Positions 10,001 to 21,557 of a DNA stretch of 64,000 nucleotides are shown here, one piece after another; position 1 is the first letter of the stretch, and every line of letters starts with the position of its first letter. The translations under genes and the position numbers were made by a program. The notes under the pieces were generated by a model. It did not search any database. It saw only the letters and a program-made list of their open reading frames with translations, and was not told where the DNA came from. This DNA is from Staphylotrichum longicolle (Eukaryota > Ascomycota > Sordariomycetes > Sordariales > Chaetomiaceae), in contig JAHCVI010000003.1 of NCBI GenBank assembly GCA_019096155.1, positions 1,922,001 to 1,986,000 of the forward strand, read 5' to 3'.

Positions 10001-11433
10001 TGAGCTGCTCCAGATAGCCCGCCTCGTCAGGGGTGGGATCCTGCGCGGCATTGCCCGACGCGTTCTGAAAGTGCCAGTGGACGCCGCCCAAGTGGCGTGA
10101 GAAGTCCCATGTTTGAAGCTCGTCCATAGCCACGCGCTGAGCCGCCACACCATCGTCCTGGGCGCGGAGCAGGGGCGCCAGCGCAAGCAGATCTTGTTCG
10201 AGTTGTGATTCTTGATGCGACTGCACGTAGGCAAGCAGCGAGTCCATAGGTGTAGTCCCAACCGCAACTGGCATGGAATCAGCCAATGAGTAGGAAGCAC
10301 TGTTGGCCGGGACATTCGGGGGCAAGCTATCAACGTTCCACCTGACGTCGTACATGGCTCCGTGGCAGAGGACGCGTGCGGGACTTGTCGAGTTCAGCCA
10401 CTCCTGAATATCTGGAGGCCAAGGGGCTTCCCCTTTAAGCGCCATGGACAGGTCCTTGAGCCGGACCTGCCTCGTCACTCCGTCAGAGCTGCCGGTTCCA
10501 TTGAGGGGGTCGTTGGCTGCGTCCGAGTGCCAACCCATCACGTAGTAGCTTGCCACTGCCTCTTTCAGGTTTCCAGCCTCCCCGTTGATGGTACAGCTGA
10601 AGGGGTCCAGAATTGAGAAGACGTTGCTGCAATGCGGTTGGTAGTCTGGAAGAGCTGGTTGGATGCGCTGACCACGCTCAGGTCCGCACGACTAACCGTT
10701 GGGTCCGAATTCTCGGACCACCCGCTGGCGGTTGTCTTGTAACCGATGAACACCTCGGCCTGCTCGCGATGCTGATGTTACCGGGCGAGGTACTGCTCGT
10801 GCTTTGGTTGGTGATGAAAGGGGAAACGTCCACCTGAAGGTCTGCATCGAGGAGTGTCGGGTCCTCAATCTTCCGACTGCGGTCACTCTCAACAATCCAT
10901 GCCGTGACAGAATCGATTTGGGCGCCCTGGCTGCTGTTAGGCACCGTCGTTACAGCGTTCGGATCCAACTGGCGTATCACCAGCCACCGATTGGGTAGTT
11001 GCGGGAACTCGGGGGAAGAGTAGTCCGGAAGGCTATCCTGAGGCGGCACGGCAAAGCCCTTCTTGATCCGCTGCTGGGGCTGTGAGCTGTTTGCTGAGGG
11101 AGTCGATGCAATCCCGCTGCGGTAAAAGCGAGGGATGGTCCAATGCACGTAAACCCCGAGCCGCTTGGAGCGCACTGCCCCGTTCTGGCCGAGGTCCACG
11201 AGCCGGGGGTTGGTACTCCATGGGACAGCATTATGGAGGTCGACGTGGTCCAGAATGTCGTTTTGGATCAGGCTATCCTCAAGTCGGAGGAAGGTGTAGT
11301 TCGGTTGAGCGATAGGGGCAATCTTGGCGTCAGGGGGTGTTGTTGCATCGCCCGGCTTCCCGTCGCACACACTCTTGTTGAACACAAACGCATCCAACTT
11401 GACGGGTATCGCGAGGTTCAGGGGCACCGCCAT
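7038..11433 (-). CDS. Large accessory protein C, unknown function (about 1432 aa, two frame breaks)
   Basis: The start is the ATG at 11431-11433. The coding frame runs to about 10765, continues one frame over to about 10650, then a third frame continues to 7631. A 99-nt intron (7532-7630, acceptor AAG) leads to a last exon, 7531-7038. All three frames read as good protein across the joins (IGYKTTASGWSE, then NVFSILDPFSC, then SYYVMGWH), and adding one base at each break makes the total exactly 1433 codons. The N-terminus has a conserved-looking block (QPNYTFLRLEDSL, then ILDHVDLHNAVPW); the middle is helical and Trp-rich (about residues 350-480); the C-terminal half is beta-rich with many Pro-Trp turns. 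No catalytic motif, signal peptide or membrane segment is seen. The breaks may be sequence errors, because conserved genes elsewhere in the window show the same. It is divergent from D. Function unknown. Confidence 0.7.
7558..7619. repeat. Intronic minisatellite of about 10-bp units
   Basis: Imperfect tandem units of the form GGGCTYAG occur about five times (for example ggctcagggg, ggcttagagg, ggctcagggg, ggcttagggg, ggctcagggg). They lie wholly inside the last intron of the protein C gene, so unit number can vary without touching the protein. Confidence 0.65.
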
Positions 11434-12381
11434 TGCGTACTGTCGAGGATTTTACAGCAGGCATTGGTACGCCTACGAACCGTTTCCTGGCTGCGACCTA
11501 GACCAAGGGATGCCTCTCTTCGTCTGCGCCAGTCTTTGTCACCAAACATCCAGATTCTAGGTCTGCTAAAACATGTGATCTCTCTCGAACATCTTTACAA
11601 GTATTGAAAGAAAAGGCTTTGACACACAAGTCGCGTCTGCTTGATTCCCTGCCGACGTCATGCGAATGATTACCAGGCCTGAGATAAAACCGCTCACCAT
11701 TGTGAGCAATGGCCGTATTGCCAGTTGAGGACACGGCATATTCCGGATACCGTACCATACAAATTAGTGAAAGTAGTCTCAAGTATAGCAGGCAGGTGTG
11801 AGATGTCGTTGTTTGTACCTGGTTGCCCAGATGGCTCTGAGGCCACGGAGCAATACGGGATGATGTAAGTCGAGCATTGATGTCACGACTCTATAAGTGC
11901 TTTCATCACCGTCACATCCCTTCTGTTCTTCGGATGATAAGTCACATTTGGAATCGAAAGTCCCACAATTTTCGCGGACAACCTCCGGCTTGTCGTCACC
12001 GGTCGTCTCGAGATTGGAGGCTCGACACCACCGTCAGCTGTCTGGTTCTGCGAGGCAGCAGTGATTCCCCAATAGATCGTTTCTGGGTTGTGGACAAGCC
12101 TGGGCTGCTGTTTCTAAGAGCGAAATTTCCAATATCGACGGTGTTAACGTATAGCCTGTGGTTGACTTGATTCCTGATCCGCGTTGTACATGTTCTGGCT
12201 AGGCTAGTCTTCCCGCCTTAATGGCATGCTGAGCCATCCTGTGCTGGAAGGATCAAAAGTACCTAGCACTTGGTTCTTTCAATCCTGGTTCTCGCTCTAT
12301 TGTCCAGCGTTGTTCTCGCCGAACCATCTCCAAACGCCCCCCACAAGGCTGTTCTGCTCACACGCGTCTCCTTCAACAACC
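11434..12381. promoter_or_regulatory. Divergent promoter between proteins C and D
   Basis: These 948 bases lie between the start codons of C (-) and D (+) and should carry both promoters and 5' leaders. The frame of D is open back to 12226, but the ATG at 12382 has a far better context (CAACCATGG) and begins the recognisable fold, so 12226-12381 is treated as leader. I see no separate gene; short frames at 11498-11782 and 11877-12170 lack support. Confidence 0.55.
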
Positions 12382-15300
12382 ATGGGAAGCCAGTGGCGGG
12401 TAGACTCGCACCATGTGAATGTTGGGAACGGGGACTGCTCTATACATGTGCTAGTGTATCTGCCTGATCGAGCCTTCAAATGTGTCCTGCTCGATGGCGG
12501 CTCGGCATGGATGTCTATCGACCCCGGGACAGGGGCCAACAGCCAGAACCCTATCAGAAACATGCTTGCATATCTCGATACGGCTTACAGATGGATAAAC
12601 AATCGATGCCAATTCGACACAGTCGTCCTCAGCCACTGGGACGAGGACCACTACGGAAACCTTCTCAAGACCATCAAGGAAGACGCATCTCCACGCACGA
12701 CCATCCCTTACCTCAAGTACGACAACAACAATGCCCCGGCCACCATCTTCTACGCCCCCAACTGGCTCGCCGGCTATCGCCTCAATGGCGCTTTTTGGGC
12801 CTATATCAGAGAACGAAACGGGTTCGCCGAGATCAACAAGGACTACGTGCCGCGCGGCGAAACCCAGAGCTACACCTGGGTCCCCTTCTGCATCCTACGC
12901 AATCCGGAAAGGCAGCTGAACAACGTCCTGGGTGCCGAGTTCTTCACCAACAACCTGTGCACCCAGCCCTTGAACCAAATTAACAACCTCCGAGCACTGG
13001 TGGACGCAAACAGGCCGCAAATGCCGGCCCCTGCCACCACCTACATGCCATGCATGTATTGTGTCGGCGTCTATCAGACCACACTGGGTCGGCCGCCCGC
13101 AGAGGTCATTCTGGAGGACCCAACTAGAACCAACAGGGTGTCGATCGTATGCATTGTGTACTGGGCCGACACGGGGAGGATCTCCCATTACCTGGCCGGC
13201 GACGCTGATCAGGTCACCGAAGGCAACGTCCTCCGCTGGATCGTCAACGGTGGCCAATGGGGCCGCATGACATCGGTGAAGCTAAGCCACCACGGCTCCC
13301 GGTCATCGACACCAATTGCCCCGAGTCTGCTTCGCGTGGCTCGACCCAGAACAGTGGTCCTCTCCATCCCGAGCGGCATGCATATCCATCCGTGTAAGTG
13401 GCGGCGACACTGGGACAACCCTATCCTGAACATTCGTTCACTTGCTTACACAAGAACAACAGCTTTGGAGATTGTGTACCATGTCTGGCTGTGGGCCGTC
13501 GCAAGCAACTCAAACCCTGCCATTCTGGGAACGAAGTATCCTCACTACACTTCGGTGCTGCCAGTGCCGAATGGTGGTAGCTTGAATCGCTGGAACTACG
13601 TCAAAGCCCATCGTGTCAGTGTTGCCTCCCTCGAGGACTGGGACAGCAGCAAGTATAAGCCGTACTGGGATGACTGCGCGGACCTCGTGCGCATCATCAA
13701 CGGTGCTCTGCCAGCGCAGACCCCTCGGCTGGAGACGCTCGTTTACGAGTATTGGCAGCTCAAGCAGCAGTACAACGCTCAGCCAGACGACCTAAAGCCC
13801 TTTGCACTCAACCAGCTTGAGCGAATGTGGCAGGCCGTCTGCCACCCGTTGCCGGCCAGCCATCCCTCGGTTGGTCAGGGGTACGTGTTGCCGCAGGCGA
13901 GGGCCATCACGAACAACAGCCAGATCGAGGCCGTCGTTGTCAGATGCAGCAACGACGATACCGACGGCAGCGTCCTCCATAAGTACCGGGGGCTGCCATT
14001 TCTCTTTCCATACGTGCACTCCACGAGGCGGTCAATATACCCGACCCAGCAGATCAATACCAACGCCAACGCCGCGGACCCAGTCCAGTACGGCTTCCCC
14101 CCAAATTTCGCTCCAGACCCTCGACCCGCCAAAGCGTTGAAGCCCGAGGGGCTTTTGGCCACCGGCAACCCTGCGGATATCCAAAACTTTTACCTCAACT
14201 CCGGTGTTGTTGTCACCGGCCGTGATGCTGACCCGCCGGGCACTGATCCCAACGAGGACGAGCCCGACGACCAAGCCGTGGGAAACAAGACACCGCCTCC
14301 TCCCCTGATGCCACGTCATATCCCTCCCAAAGCCCTGGCGGAAGCGGACGACGGCTACTATCTGTACTCAAGCCTCGTTTCACCCCAGTCTATCACCGTC
14401 GCGGCATCCCAATACACCATCCTATCAGCCGGGCCCCTGAATACGTTCCTCTCGACGCTGCACTGCTCGAACCTCTGCCTTAACGGCCCGAGCCCGCCTG
14501 GTCCAACGGGGACGACCCAACTTCTGGTCTCAGACGAGTTCGGTACCTACCTGACGGCGGCGCTGCAGGCCCAGGGCATATCTGTCCTCAACGACCCGCA
14601 GCCGTATGTTGCTGGTTTCACCTTCGCTGTAGCCCCCATCTCGGGCAGTGGTTCGGACAAGGCGGTGCTCTCCTTCACGACAGCCGCCGTCGAAGACGCC
14701 TTTGGCTTGGACAAAGGGGCAGGCCCGCCTCTCGGTATCATGGAACAAGCCAAGACACTCGTGTTTGGACTCGACACGTCGGTCTGGGCGGCGAGCGGCA
14801 CAAACCGCGCAACCGCGACGCTTGCTCAGCTTGTGCAGTTCGCCGACATCACCTATCTGGAGCAGTCGCCAGCCCTAATCTTTCTAAGTGCCATTGAGCT
14901 CCAAATCACCAACCCCGCCACCGGCAACAGGAATGCCGTGTGGTTCGAGCCCCTGAGCAGCTACCGCGCCACCACTCGGCTGCAGATGGACCTCTCGCCC
15001 GATGCCGTGACCCAGCTAAACAAGTACATTTCGGCCTTTCCTGGACTCGCCATTCAGTCTGCGTTTGTCATCGCACGAAGGACGTGCATCTCGAGCCCGG
15101 CCCCAGCCGCAGAGGGGGCGCCGGCTTCACCCAGTTCCAGCATCACGTACGGCGGGTCGCTGACGTTCGGTGGTGATTTCATCCTGAGCAACACGCACTT
15201 TGATGCCGCCGTCGAGTTGCAGTCCACGCAAACCAAGCTCATGTTGATCCTGAGAGACAAGGTCGACATCCTCGACGACATTTTCAGCGTGCTCCAACCC

Positions 15301-18300
15301 GTGCTCGGACTCCAAGGCAGCCACTTCGAGTTCCAGGACTGGCTCAAGGACACGGCGGGCAGCACATCCTTCGAGCTACCCTATCTCCGTCGTATTGTTG
15401 TCGTCATGGACAACGATCCCGGATCCAAGGGCGGCACATCCACCACGCCAGGTCTGGCCAGCGTTCAATTCGACCTCGAGACACGCGTCAACTTTTCGGG
15501 CGGCGCCTTTGCAGTGTTCCTCATCACGTACACCTGGACCCGGGAGGGAGGCGGAACAAGCAGCAACACGCTGACGGCGGCACTGTGGACGCTTCCCAGT
15601 GGGTCGTCTTCCGCCGCGCTGAAGCTGCTGCCCGACTACGAAGAGTACTACTCGCTGATGCCGCCTGTGACTCTGAACCCGAATGAGCAACTGCCGCAGT
15701 CGTTGGACCTAAGCAAGCTCGGGGGTTTTGACAATCTCCCGTTAGAGATTGAGCCCGAGGTCACCCGCGCAGAACTGACAATCGGGAGCGGCGGCATATC
15801 CTTCAACGGTGACGTGGTAGCGGGCCCGCCCCATGGGGCAATTCCCAAGGTGTCCCTGTCACAGCTTACCCTCAACGCCTCGTACCTCTTTAAGGGCGGC
15901 TTCACCGGATCCTTGATCGTCATGGCTGAGATCCAGGCGGCTCCAGGCGCAAAGAACGGCGCGCCCGCCCAAATCACGGGCGAAGTCTACTACGATGGGA
16001 CCATGTGGAAACTGGGTGCTGTCGTCTCTGGTATCTACGGCTCGACGTTGTACCAGTTCTTCGACTCCAACACTCAGGGCGGCGTTGGGCAGGTCTTGGA
16101 CAACCTCGAGATCCGCTCACTCGCCATCGAATACGACTACAAGCCCGGCGGGGGCGCGTCCTATTTTGCCATCAATGGAAACATCGCGATCGGAACTCTC
16201 ACCTTGTCGCTCTTGTTCACGTATTCTTCGACCTGGAATTTCAAAGCGTGTCTCGATATCAGCGAGGCATGGCCACAAGGAACCACACTTGGCGACGTGC
16301 TCGGTCAGATCTTTGGCTCAGAAGTCGAGAACGACCTTCCCGGGTTTGTCATCGACATCCCTATCAACCCGCCACAGAACAAAGATGCGGTCGGCTTCGA
16401 CATGGTGTCGGTGGCGGGCCCGCCAGGCTCCCCCGACTCCGGCTTATTCTTCACGGCCTGGCTCCAATTCGAAAACATGTCATTCCAGGCGCTCCAGTAC
16501 CAGCCCCCGACTCCTGTAGGAGGAGGCACCAGGCCGCTGCCCCGGAGGGTGTTTACCATGGTCGTCAACAGCGTGCCCACGGCCAACGTGGATCTCATTG
16601 GCAATCTCGCTCAGCCCTTTGACGAGATGCTCCTGATGTACGTCCAGCCGCACCCTGGAGACACTACCTCCTCGGGCATCACGTATGGAGATGTCATGAT
16701 CATTAATGCGGAACTGGCCAAAGCCGGGAGAGTCCAGTTGCCGTACCAGATTACCAAGAAGACGTACGTAAACTCGGACGTCGTCTTGCCCATTGGCGCG
16801 CACTTTATCTTGGTGCTCAAGAACAGCACCGGGCAGCCACAGGTAGCCCTCGACTACGTCTTCTACACGCCTTCCATTCCGGTGACAACCAGGGTTCCGG
16901 GGGCACAGATTACACTCAAGAAAGATGAGACACCGGCCGTTGCCAGAACCCGGAGACCATTCCCAGAGCAGGTACCCCTATCTTCAGCGTCTCCTGGGAC
17001 AGCCAAGGCGCCGTACTCCAAAAAGATTGGTCCTCTCACCATCAGCAATATGGGCTTCAAGTACACCAGCGACCCCGTGCCGACGGTGTCCATCATCATG
17101 GACGCGTCGGTTGAGCTTGGTCCCATCGGTCTGGCCTTGCTCGGCTTCAGCCTCGACTTGAAGTTCCCCGAGGGCACCACCTTGCACCAGATTCCCGTTC
17201 CCGACGTAGCGCTCGCCGGGTTGGCCGTCTCTTTCGACAGGCCGCCTGTGATCCTCGCGGGCCTGCTCGAGCACGTCGTCGTCAATAAGCCCGGGCCGCC
17301 GCCGGTCCATGAGGACTACTACCAGGGCGGCATCACCCTGAGCTTCCAGCCGTGGCTGTTCCAGGCGGACGGGTTCTACGGCACCATTACCACGGCTACA
17401 GGCTCGTTCAAGTCCGCGTTTGTCTACTTTATCCTGGGGGGCCCGCTGGTCACCATTGAGGTTGCAGAGATCACGGGCGTGACGGGTGGCTTTGGGTACA
17501 ACAGCAACCTGCAGTTCCCGACCGTCACCAATGTCGTGCAGTTCCCCTTCTTGAGGCCTGCTACCAGCACGGATCCGAGCACGGCTCTGACCGGCCTCAT
17601 GAACAGCGGCTGGTTTTCGCCGCAGGACGGTTCGTTCTGGCTTGCTGCCGGATTCAGCGTCATTGCCTTGGAGTTGCTACAGGCCTCGGTGGTGGCCGTG
17701 ATCCAGTGGAACCCGGACATCTACCTTGGTCTCTTTGGAGTGGCCACGGCGGACATGCCGCCGGGCACCGGCAGCGCCAAGCTGCTGCATGTTGAGCTGG
17801 GGATTGTGGCTACGGTCGACTTCAGGCACGGTGTGCTAAAGATTGAGGGCCAGCTCGCTCCATCGTCGTTTGTGCTGGATCCGGCTTGCCATCTTACGGG
17901 TGGTTTTGCACTGTATCAGTGGTTTGGCGGCGGCACCAGCGCCACTGACCTGGCCCCGTCTGACGGTGACTTTGTCTTTACTGTGGGAGGCTACCACCGC
18001 GGATTCAACCCACCGGCGCAGTATCCTATTCCTCCGCGGCTGGCCATCAGCTGGTCACTCGACTCAGCCTTGTCCATCAAGGGCGAGTCCTACTTTGCCA
18101 TCACCCCCAACGTGTGTATGGCTGGTGGCCGGCTCGACGCATCCCTCTCGCTGGGACCTCTCTCGGCATGGTTTGACGCATATGCCGACATGCTTATCAA
18201 CTACAAGCCCTTCTTCTTCTCGGCCGACGGCGGCATCAGCGTAGGCGTGGGCTTTACTCTCGACCTGTGGATCTGCACCATCCACATCAGCTGCGAGATT

Positions 18301-19775
18301 TCCGCCAACCTTCACATTCAGGGCCCATCGTTGTCTGGGACCGTGTATGTCAACTTCTGGGTGTTTGGCTTCTCCATCGACTTTGGCAAGCAGGTGGACG
18401 GAAGCGACGACGCGTTGCTGCTCCCAGACTTCTACAAACTCGCCTTGCAAGCAGACCTGCCTCAGCAAACCCCCTCTCCCTCAACATTCCTTCTTCCAAC
18501 CACACCCAAAAAGGAATCAAGCGACCCCCCTTTACCTCCGCCGCACGTCTACACTTGCAACGAGGGCCTGATCCCCTCTGGCGACGCCGCCTCAACCCCA
18601 AGCTCCCCCGACGCCCCCTGGAACGTCCGCGGCGCCGTCTTCCAGTTCACCGTCGGCTGCAAGTTCGCCATCGACACCGCCACTGTCATCACCGCGCAGT
18701 CCGACCCCAACGACCCTCCCATCCCGCCCTTCAACGTCCCCCTGACTGGCAGCCCCGTCTACGCCAAGCCAATGCACCTCACCACCACTCTCTCAAGCAC
18801 CGTCACCGTCACCATCACCCCGCCCGCAGGCACCTCCCCCAAGCAACCCCGCTGGGTGACCTGCGCAGGCGTAGTCAAAGCAGTCCCCAAAGCCCTCTGG
18901 GGTCCCTGTACGCCCGTCTCCTTCCCCCCTTCCCCCCTCCCATACATGTACGTACTAACCCACCCGCCTCACCCCTCTCACCAGACTCCTCCGCAAACGA
19001 CCCCCTCAGCCCCGCCAACCCGAACCCCGACCCTAACCGCGACCCGACCCTGCTCAGCCCGACCAACAACGCCAACCCGTCCCCGGACGCGCCCGGGGCG
19101 ACGCTCACGGCCCTGACCATGGGCCTGACGCTGTCGTCGCCGCCGCCGCAGCTGTCGGTGGACTGTATCCCGCCGTTTGACTACCAGACGTATTTCATCA
19201 AGGACGCCGGCGAGGGCGAGACGTTTCATTTCCCCGAGGAGACGCAGAGGGGGGCGGATGGGGCGTGGTTGCCGAGGGGGGTGCCTGGTGATGAAGGGGA
19301 GGAGTGGTATGTTGTTGTGATTTCGTTTTTCGTTTTGAACTTGTTGTGATGTTTTGTGTCTTGATTGTTTGTTTAGATCTTACAAGGTTGTTTTGTTTAC
19401 CCCAGTCCCTTGCCTTCTTTTCCACTGTTTTCTTTTTCCTCCTTTGGCACTTTTCGCTCTTGCTTGTCATCTGATCTAGACACGATAACGCTTGGGTCTT
19501 AATGAAAAGAGGGCAAGCAACGGCTGACTTGAATGACCGCGCCCAGGGAGATGGTCAGGAAACAATGGGTCGGCACGCCTGGGCTCGGCCAGGGGGCTGC
19601 AGCGCAGGCGGTCACGGTTTGGAGCCGGTTGAGCTTTGCGCAGTGGGCGCTTGGGGATCCGGCTGTTGTGGATGGGGGGGTGACGGGAGAGGCGCCCAGC
19701 GAGATCTTGCTGGTGGAGGGGGTGTTTGAGGGTGACTTTTTGGAGGCACCGAGGTTGGCGGCCGTGGCGGCGTAA
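12382..19775 (+). CDS. Giant protein D: ComEC-type metallo-beta-lactamase fold fused to DUF6603-like region (2335 aa)
   Basis: Exons 12382-13393, 13463-18907, 18985-19306 and 19547-19775 sum to 7008 nt with matching phases. The first intron (69 nt) is a multiple of three and stop-free; the second has a perfect TACTAAC branch; the third is about 240 nt. Residues 1-310 form a metallo-beta-lactamase fold like the soluble domain of ComEC/Rec2: NVGNGDCS near residue 13, SHWDEDH with H85/D87/D89/H90, LAGDAD with D274, and SHHGSRSSTP with H303/H304. This predicts a metal-dependent phosphodiester or nucleotide hydrolase. After a linker, about residues 1110-1320 and 1525-2005 are long alternating hydrophobic beta-strands (GPIGLALLGFSLDL, VNFWVFGFSIDFGK) that I recognise as DUF6603-like. 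A Pro/Ser-rich linker precedes the C-terminal exon. No signal peptide. The catalytic residues look intact. Substrate and role unknown. Confidence 0.8.
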
Positions 19776-20069
19776 TGGCGTGACAATCTGTGTCCCTGCC
19801 AACTCGACCCAGAGTGAGAAAGCAACTGAAGAAAAAGTGCCTTGACGAAGGGGTGCAAAAAGTCAATATGGAGCAGGCTCATTTATCACTGTTAGGTTTT
19901 TGAATCGACAAGAAAATCTGGCGTCTTGGGACCAGTCGGCCTGGGTGAGACTCTTTTCTCTCGATTGAATACCGAGTCTTCTTTTCTTTGTTTTCTCACT
20001 TTATTGTTTGGCATACTGATTCTGTACGTAACTGTCAACTCTCTGGCTCCCTTACCAAGGCTCGCACCC

Positions 20070-21075
20070 TCAAGACAAATCCATCGCTTCACCCTCCCCC
20101 GCAGCCTGACTCTGCCCGCCTGGCGTCGCCACCACAACGCGCCGCACCCCATCGACCACCCTCGTCAAGAACTCAACCACATCATCTAACCCCTCATCCT
20201 CCTTGAACCAGTGCATCCCCCTCGGATACTCCTTCCACTCGACCTGCGCCCCAAACTCCCTCAGGATATCCCGCAACCCCCTCCCCTTCTCCACCAACAC
20301 CAACGGATCGTCCGCATTATTCTCCAACAGCACCGGCGTGCGCCTCACCACCCCATCGTCCCGGGGCACCCCCTCCAGCCCCAGCACCTCCCTCATTCCG
20401 CCCAGCCCCCTCCCCGCAAACGGACACCGCGCGCAAAACGCCATCAGCGCCCCCAACCGGCCCCCGCCCGCCGCCGGCACGTCCAGGTTAAACAGCGTGT
20501 GCACGCTCGTCGCGGCGCCCATGCTGATGCCCGCCAGCACGACGCGGTCCCACCGGCCGCCCAACCTCTCGGCCTCGGCGCGGACGAGGTCCCGCGCCAG
20601 CGGCACCATCTCGCGCAAGCCCTCGGCCTGCAGCTCCTCGCGCTCGGAAAAGTCCCGCGGCGTCCACACGTCGAACCACTGCGGCCAGACCTGCTGGCGG
20701 AAGTCATCGGCCGTGCTGGCGACGGGGCGGAGGGGCGCCTGCGGGAAGACGAAGCGGAAGGTCGGGAGGGCGGTGAAGAGGGTTTGGCCCGGGGTGGAGT
20801 ACCAGTTGTCTGGGTGGACGGGATGTTAGCTGCGCGCGTTGGGGTTGTCATCTGGTGGTTGAGGGGAATGAACTGGGTGGGGAAGGCCGTCTGGAAGGCA
20901 TGGTGAGGTTTGAGACAATAAACAGTGACCATAGGAAATCAACTTTGACGTACGTAGAGCACGAATGAAGCTCTTAGTGTTGTCACCGGCCGTGGAGGAA
21001 GATGATGGTGTGGGTGTGGGGCGTCGGCGCGGACGGGTGAATGGTTGTGACCTCGAGGTGGGTTGAGGTCGACAT
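20070..21075 (-). CDS. Alpha/beta hydrolase, carboxylesterase / acyl-protein thioesterase type
   Basis: The start is the ATG at 21073-21075; a 144-nt intron spans 20810-20953. The nucleophile elbow is GISMGAA (GxSxG with catalytic Ser), followed by a charge-relay Asp in NNADDPLV and His in YPRGMHWF, the order expected for the carboxylesterase/thioesterase family that includes lysophospholipase and acyl-protein thioesterase. The early TIIFLHGR motif is the oxyanion-hole strand, and FRFVFPQAPLRP follows the intron, as in fungal relatives. The frame breaks at about 20984-20990, just after HGR, needing one base fewer or two more; the downstream GDNTKSF reads correctly. It is tail-to-tail with D. 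Product about 287 aa, probably cytosolic; the true substrate cannot be told from sequence. Confidence 0.75.
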
Positions 21076-21557
21076 TTTTGTTCTTGTTTCTGCGCTTGGG
21101 CGCGCGATGAACCCTGCTGATTCTGGACGTGGCGGGATCAAATAAATGGAGATTGGGCGCTGGTGCTAAGGTGAGAGGTGGAAGGGTTGGATCGTGGTCG
21201 GTTTAAAGTTGAGGTGATGTCTTGGCAGGGCGGCTATGGTTGAGAGTTGGTTGATGTTGTGGCAGTGACACTAGGCAACGTCCCCACTTGCCTTGCTGCG
21301 CAGCAACCGCGGGCTAGGCTCTCTCTGTCCGTTGTTGGCCGATTGTTCATGTTTGTGGGTGGCCTTGCTTACAGTAATGATGTTTGGAGCACGGCAGTTT
21401 CCAGGACGAATCAGCTGCCGCAACCCCAACAATGACCAGATCACGCAAAGAGGCCAAACAAACGGTAAAAGGGGTATCACATATCCATTCTCTTCCGCTT
21501 TCCTTACAACTCTCCGGCTGGGAGCTACACAAACTAAAATGCAAGCCCAATCTCCAA
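21076..21557. other. Spacer between hydrolase start and PRP22 stop
   Basis: Both flanking genes are on the minus strand, so this is the hydrolase promoter plus the PRP22 3' end. No open frame here has domain or splice support, and I see no structured element. Confidence 0.5.

Noticed and set aside
12226..12381. Upstream start for protein D adding 52 residues
   Set aside because: The first ATG has poor context and the added residues have no conserved character; the ATG at 12382 has an ideal context and starts the MBL fold.
19307..19377. D ending at 19349 (read-through) or at a TGA formed by splicing to 19377
   Set aside because: The in-phase exon at 19547-19775 gives a more protein-like C-terminus and exact total length; the alternatives are still possible.
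20203..20906. Plus-strand genes opposite the hydrolase
   Set aside because: They are His/Pro/Arg-rich mirror frames of a recognisable minus-strand enzyme.
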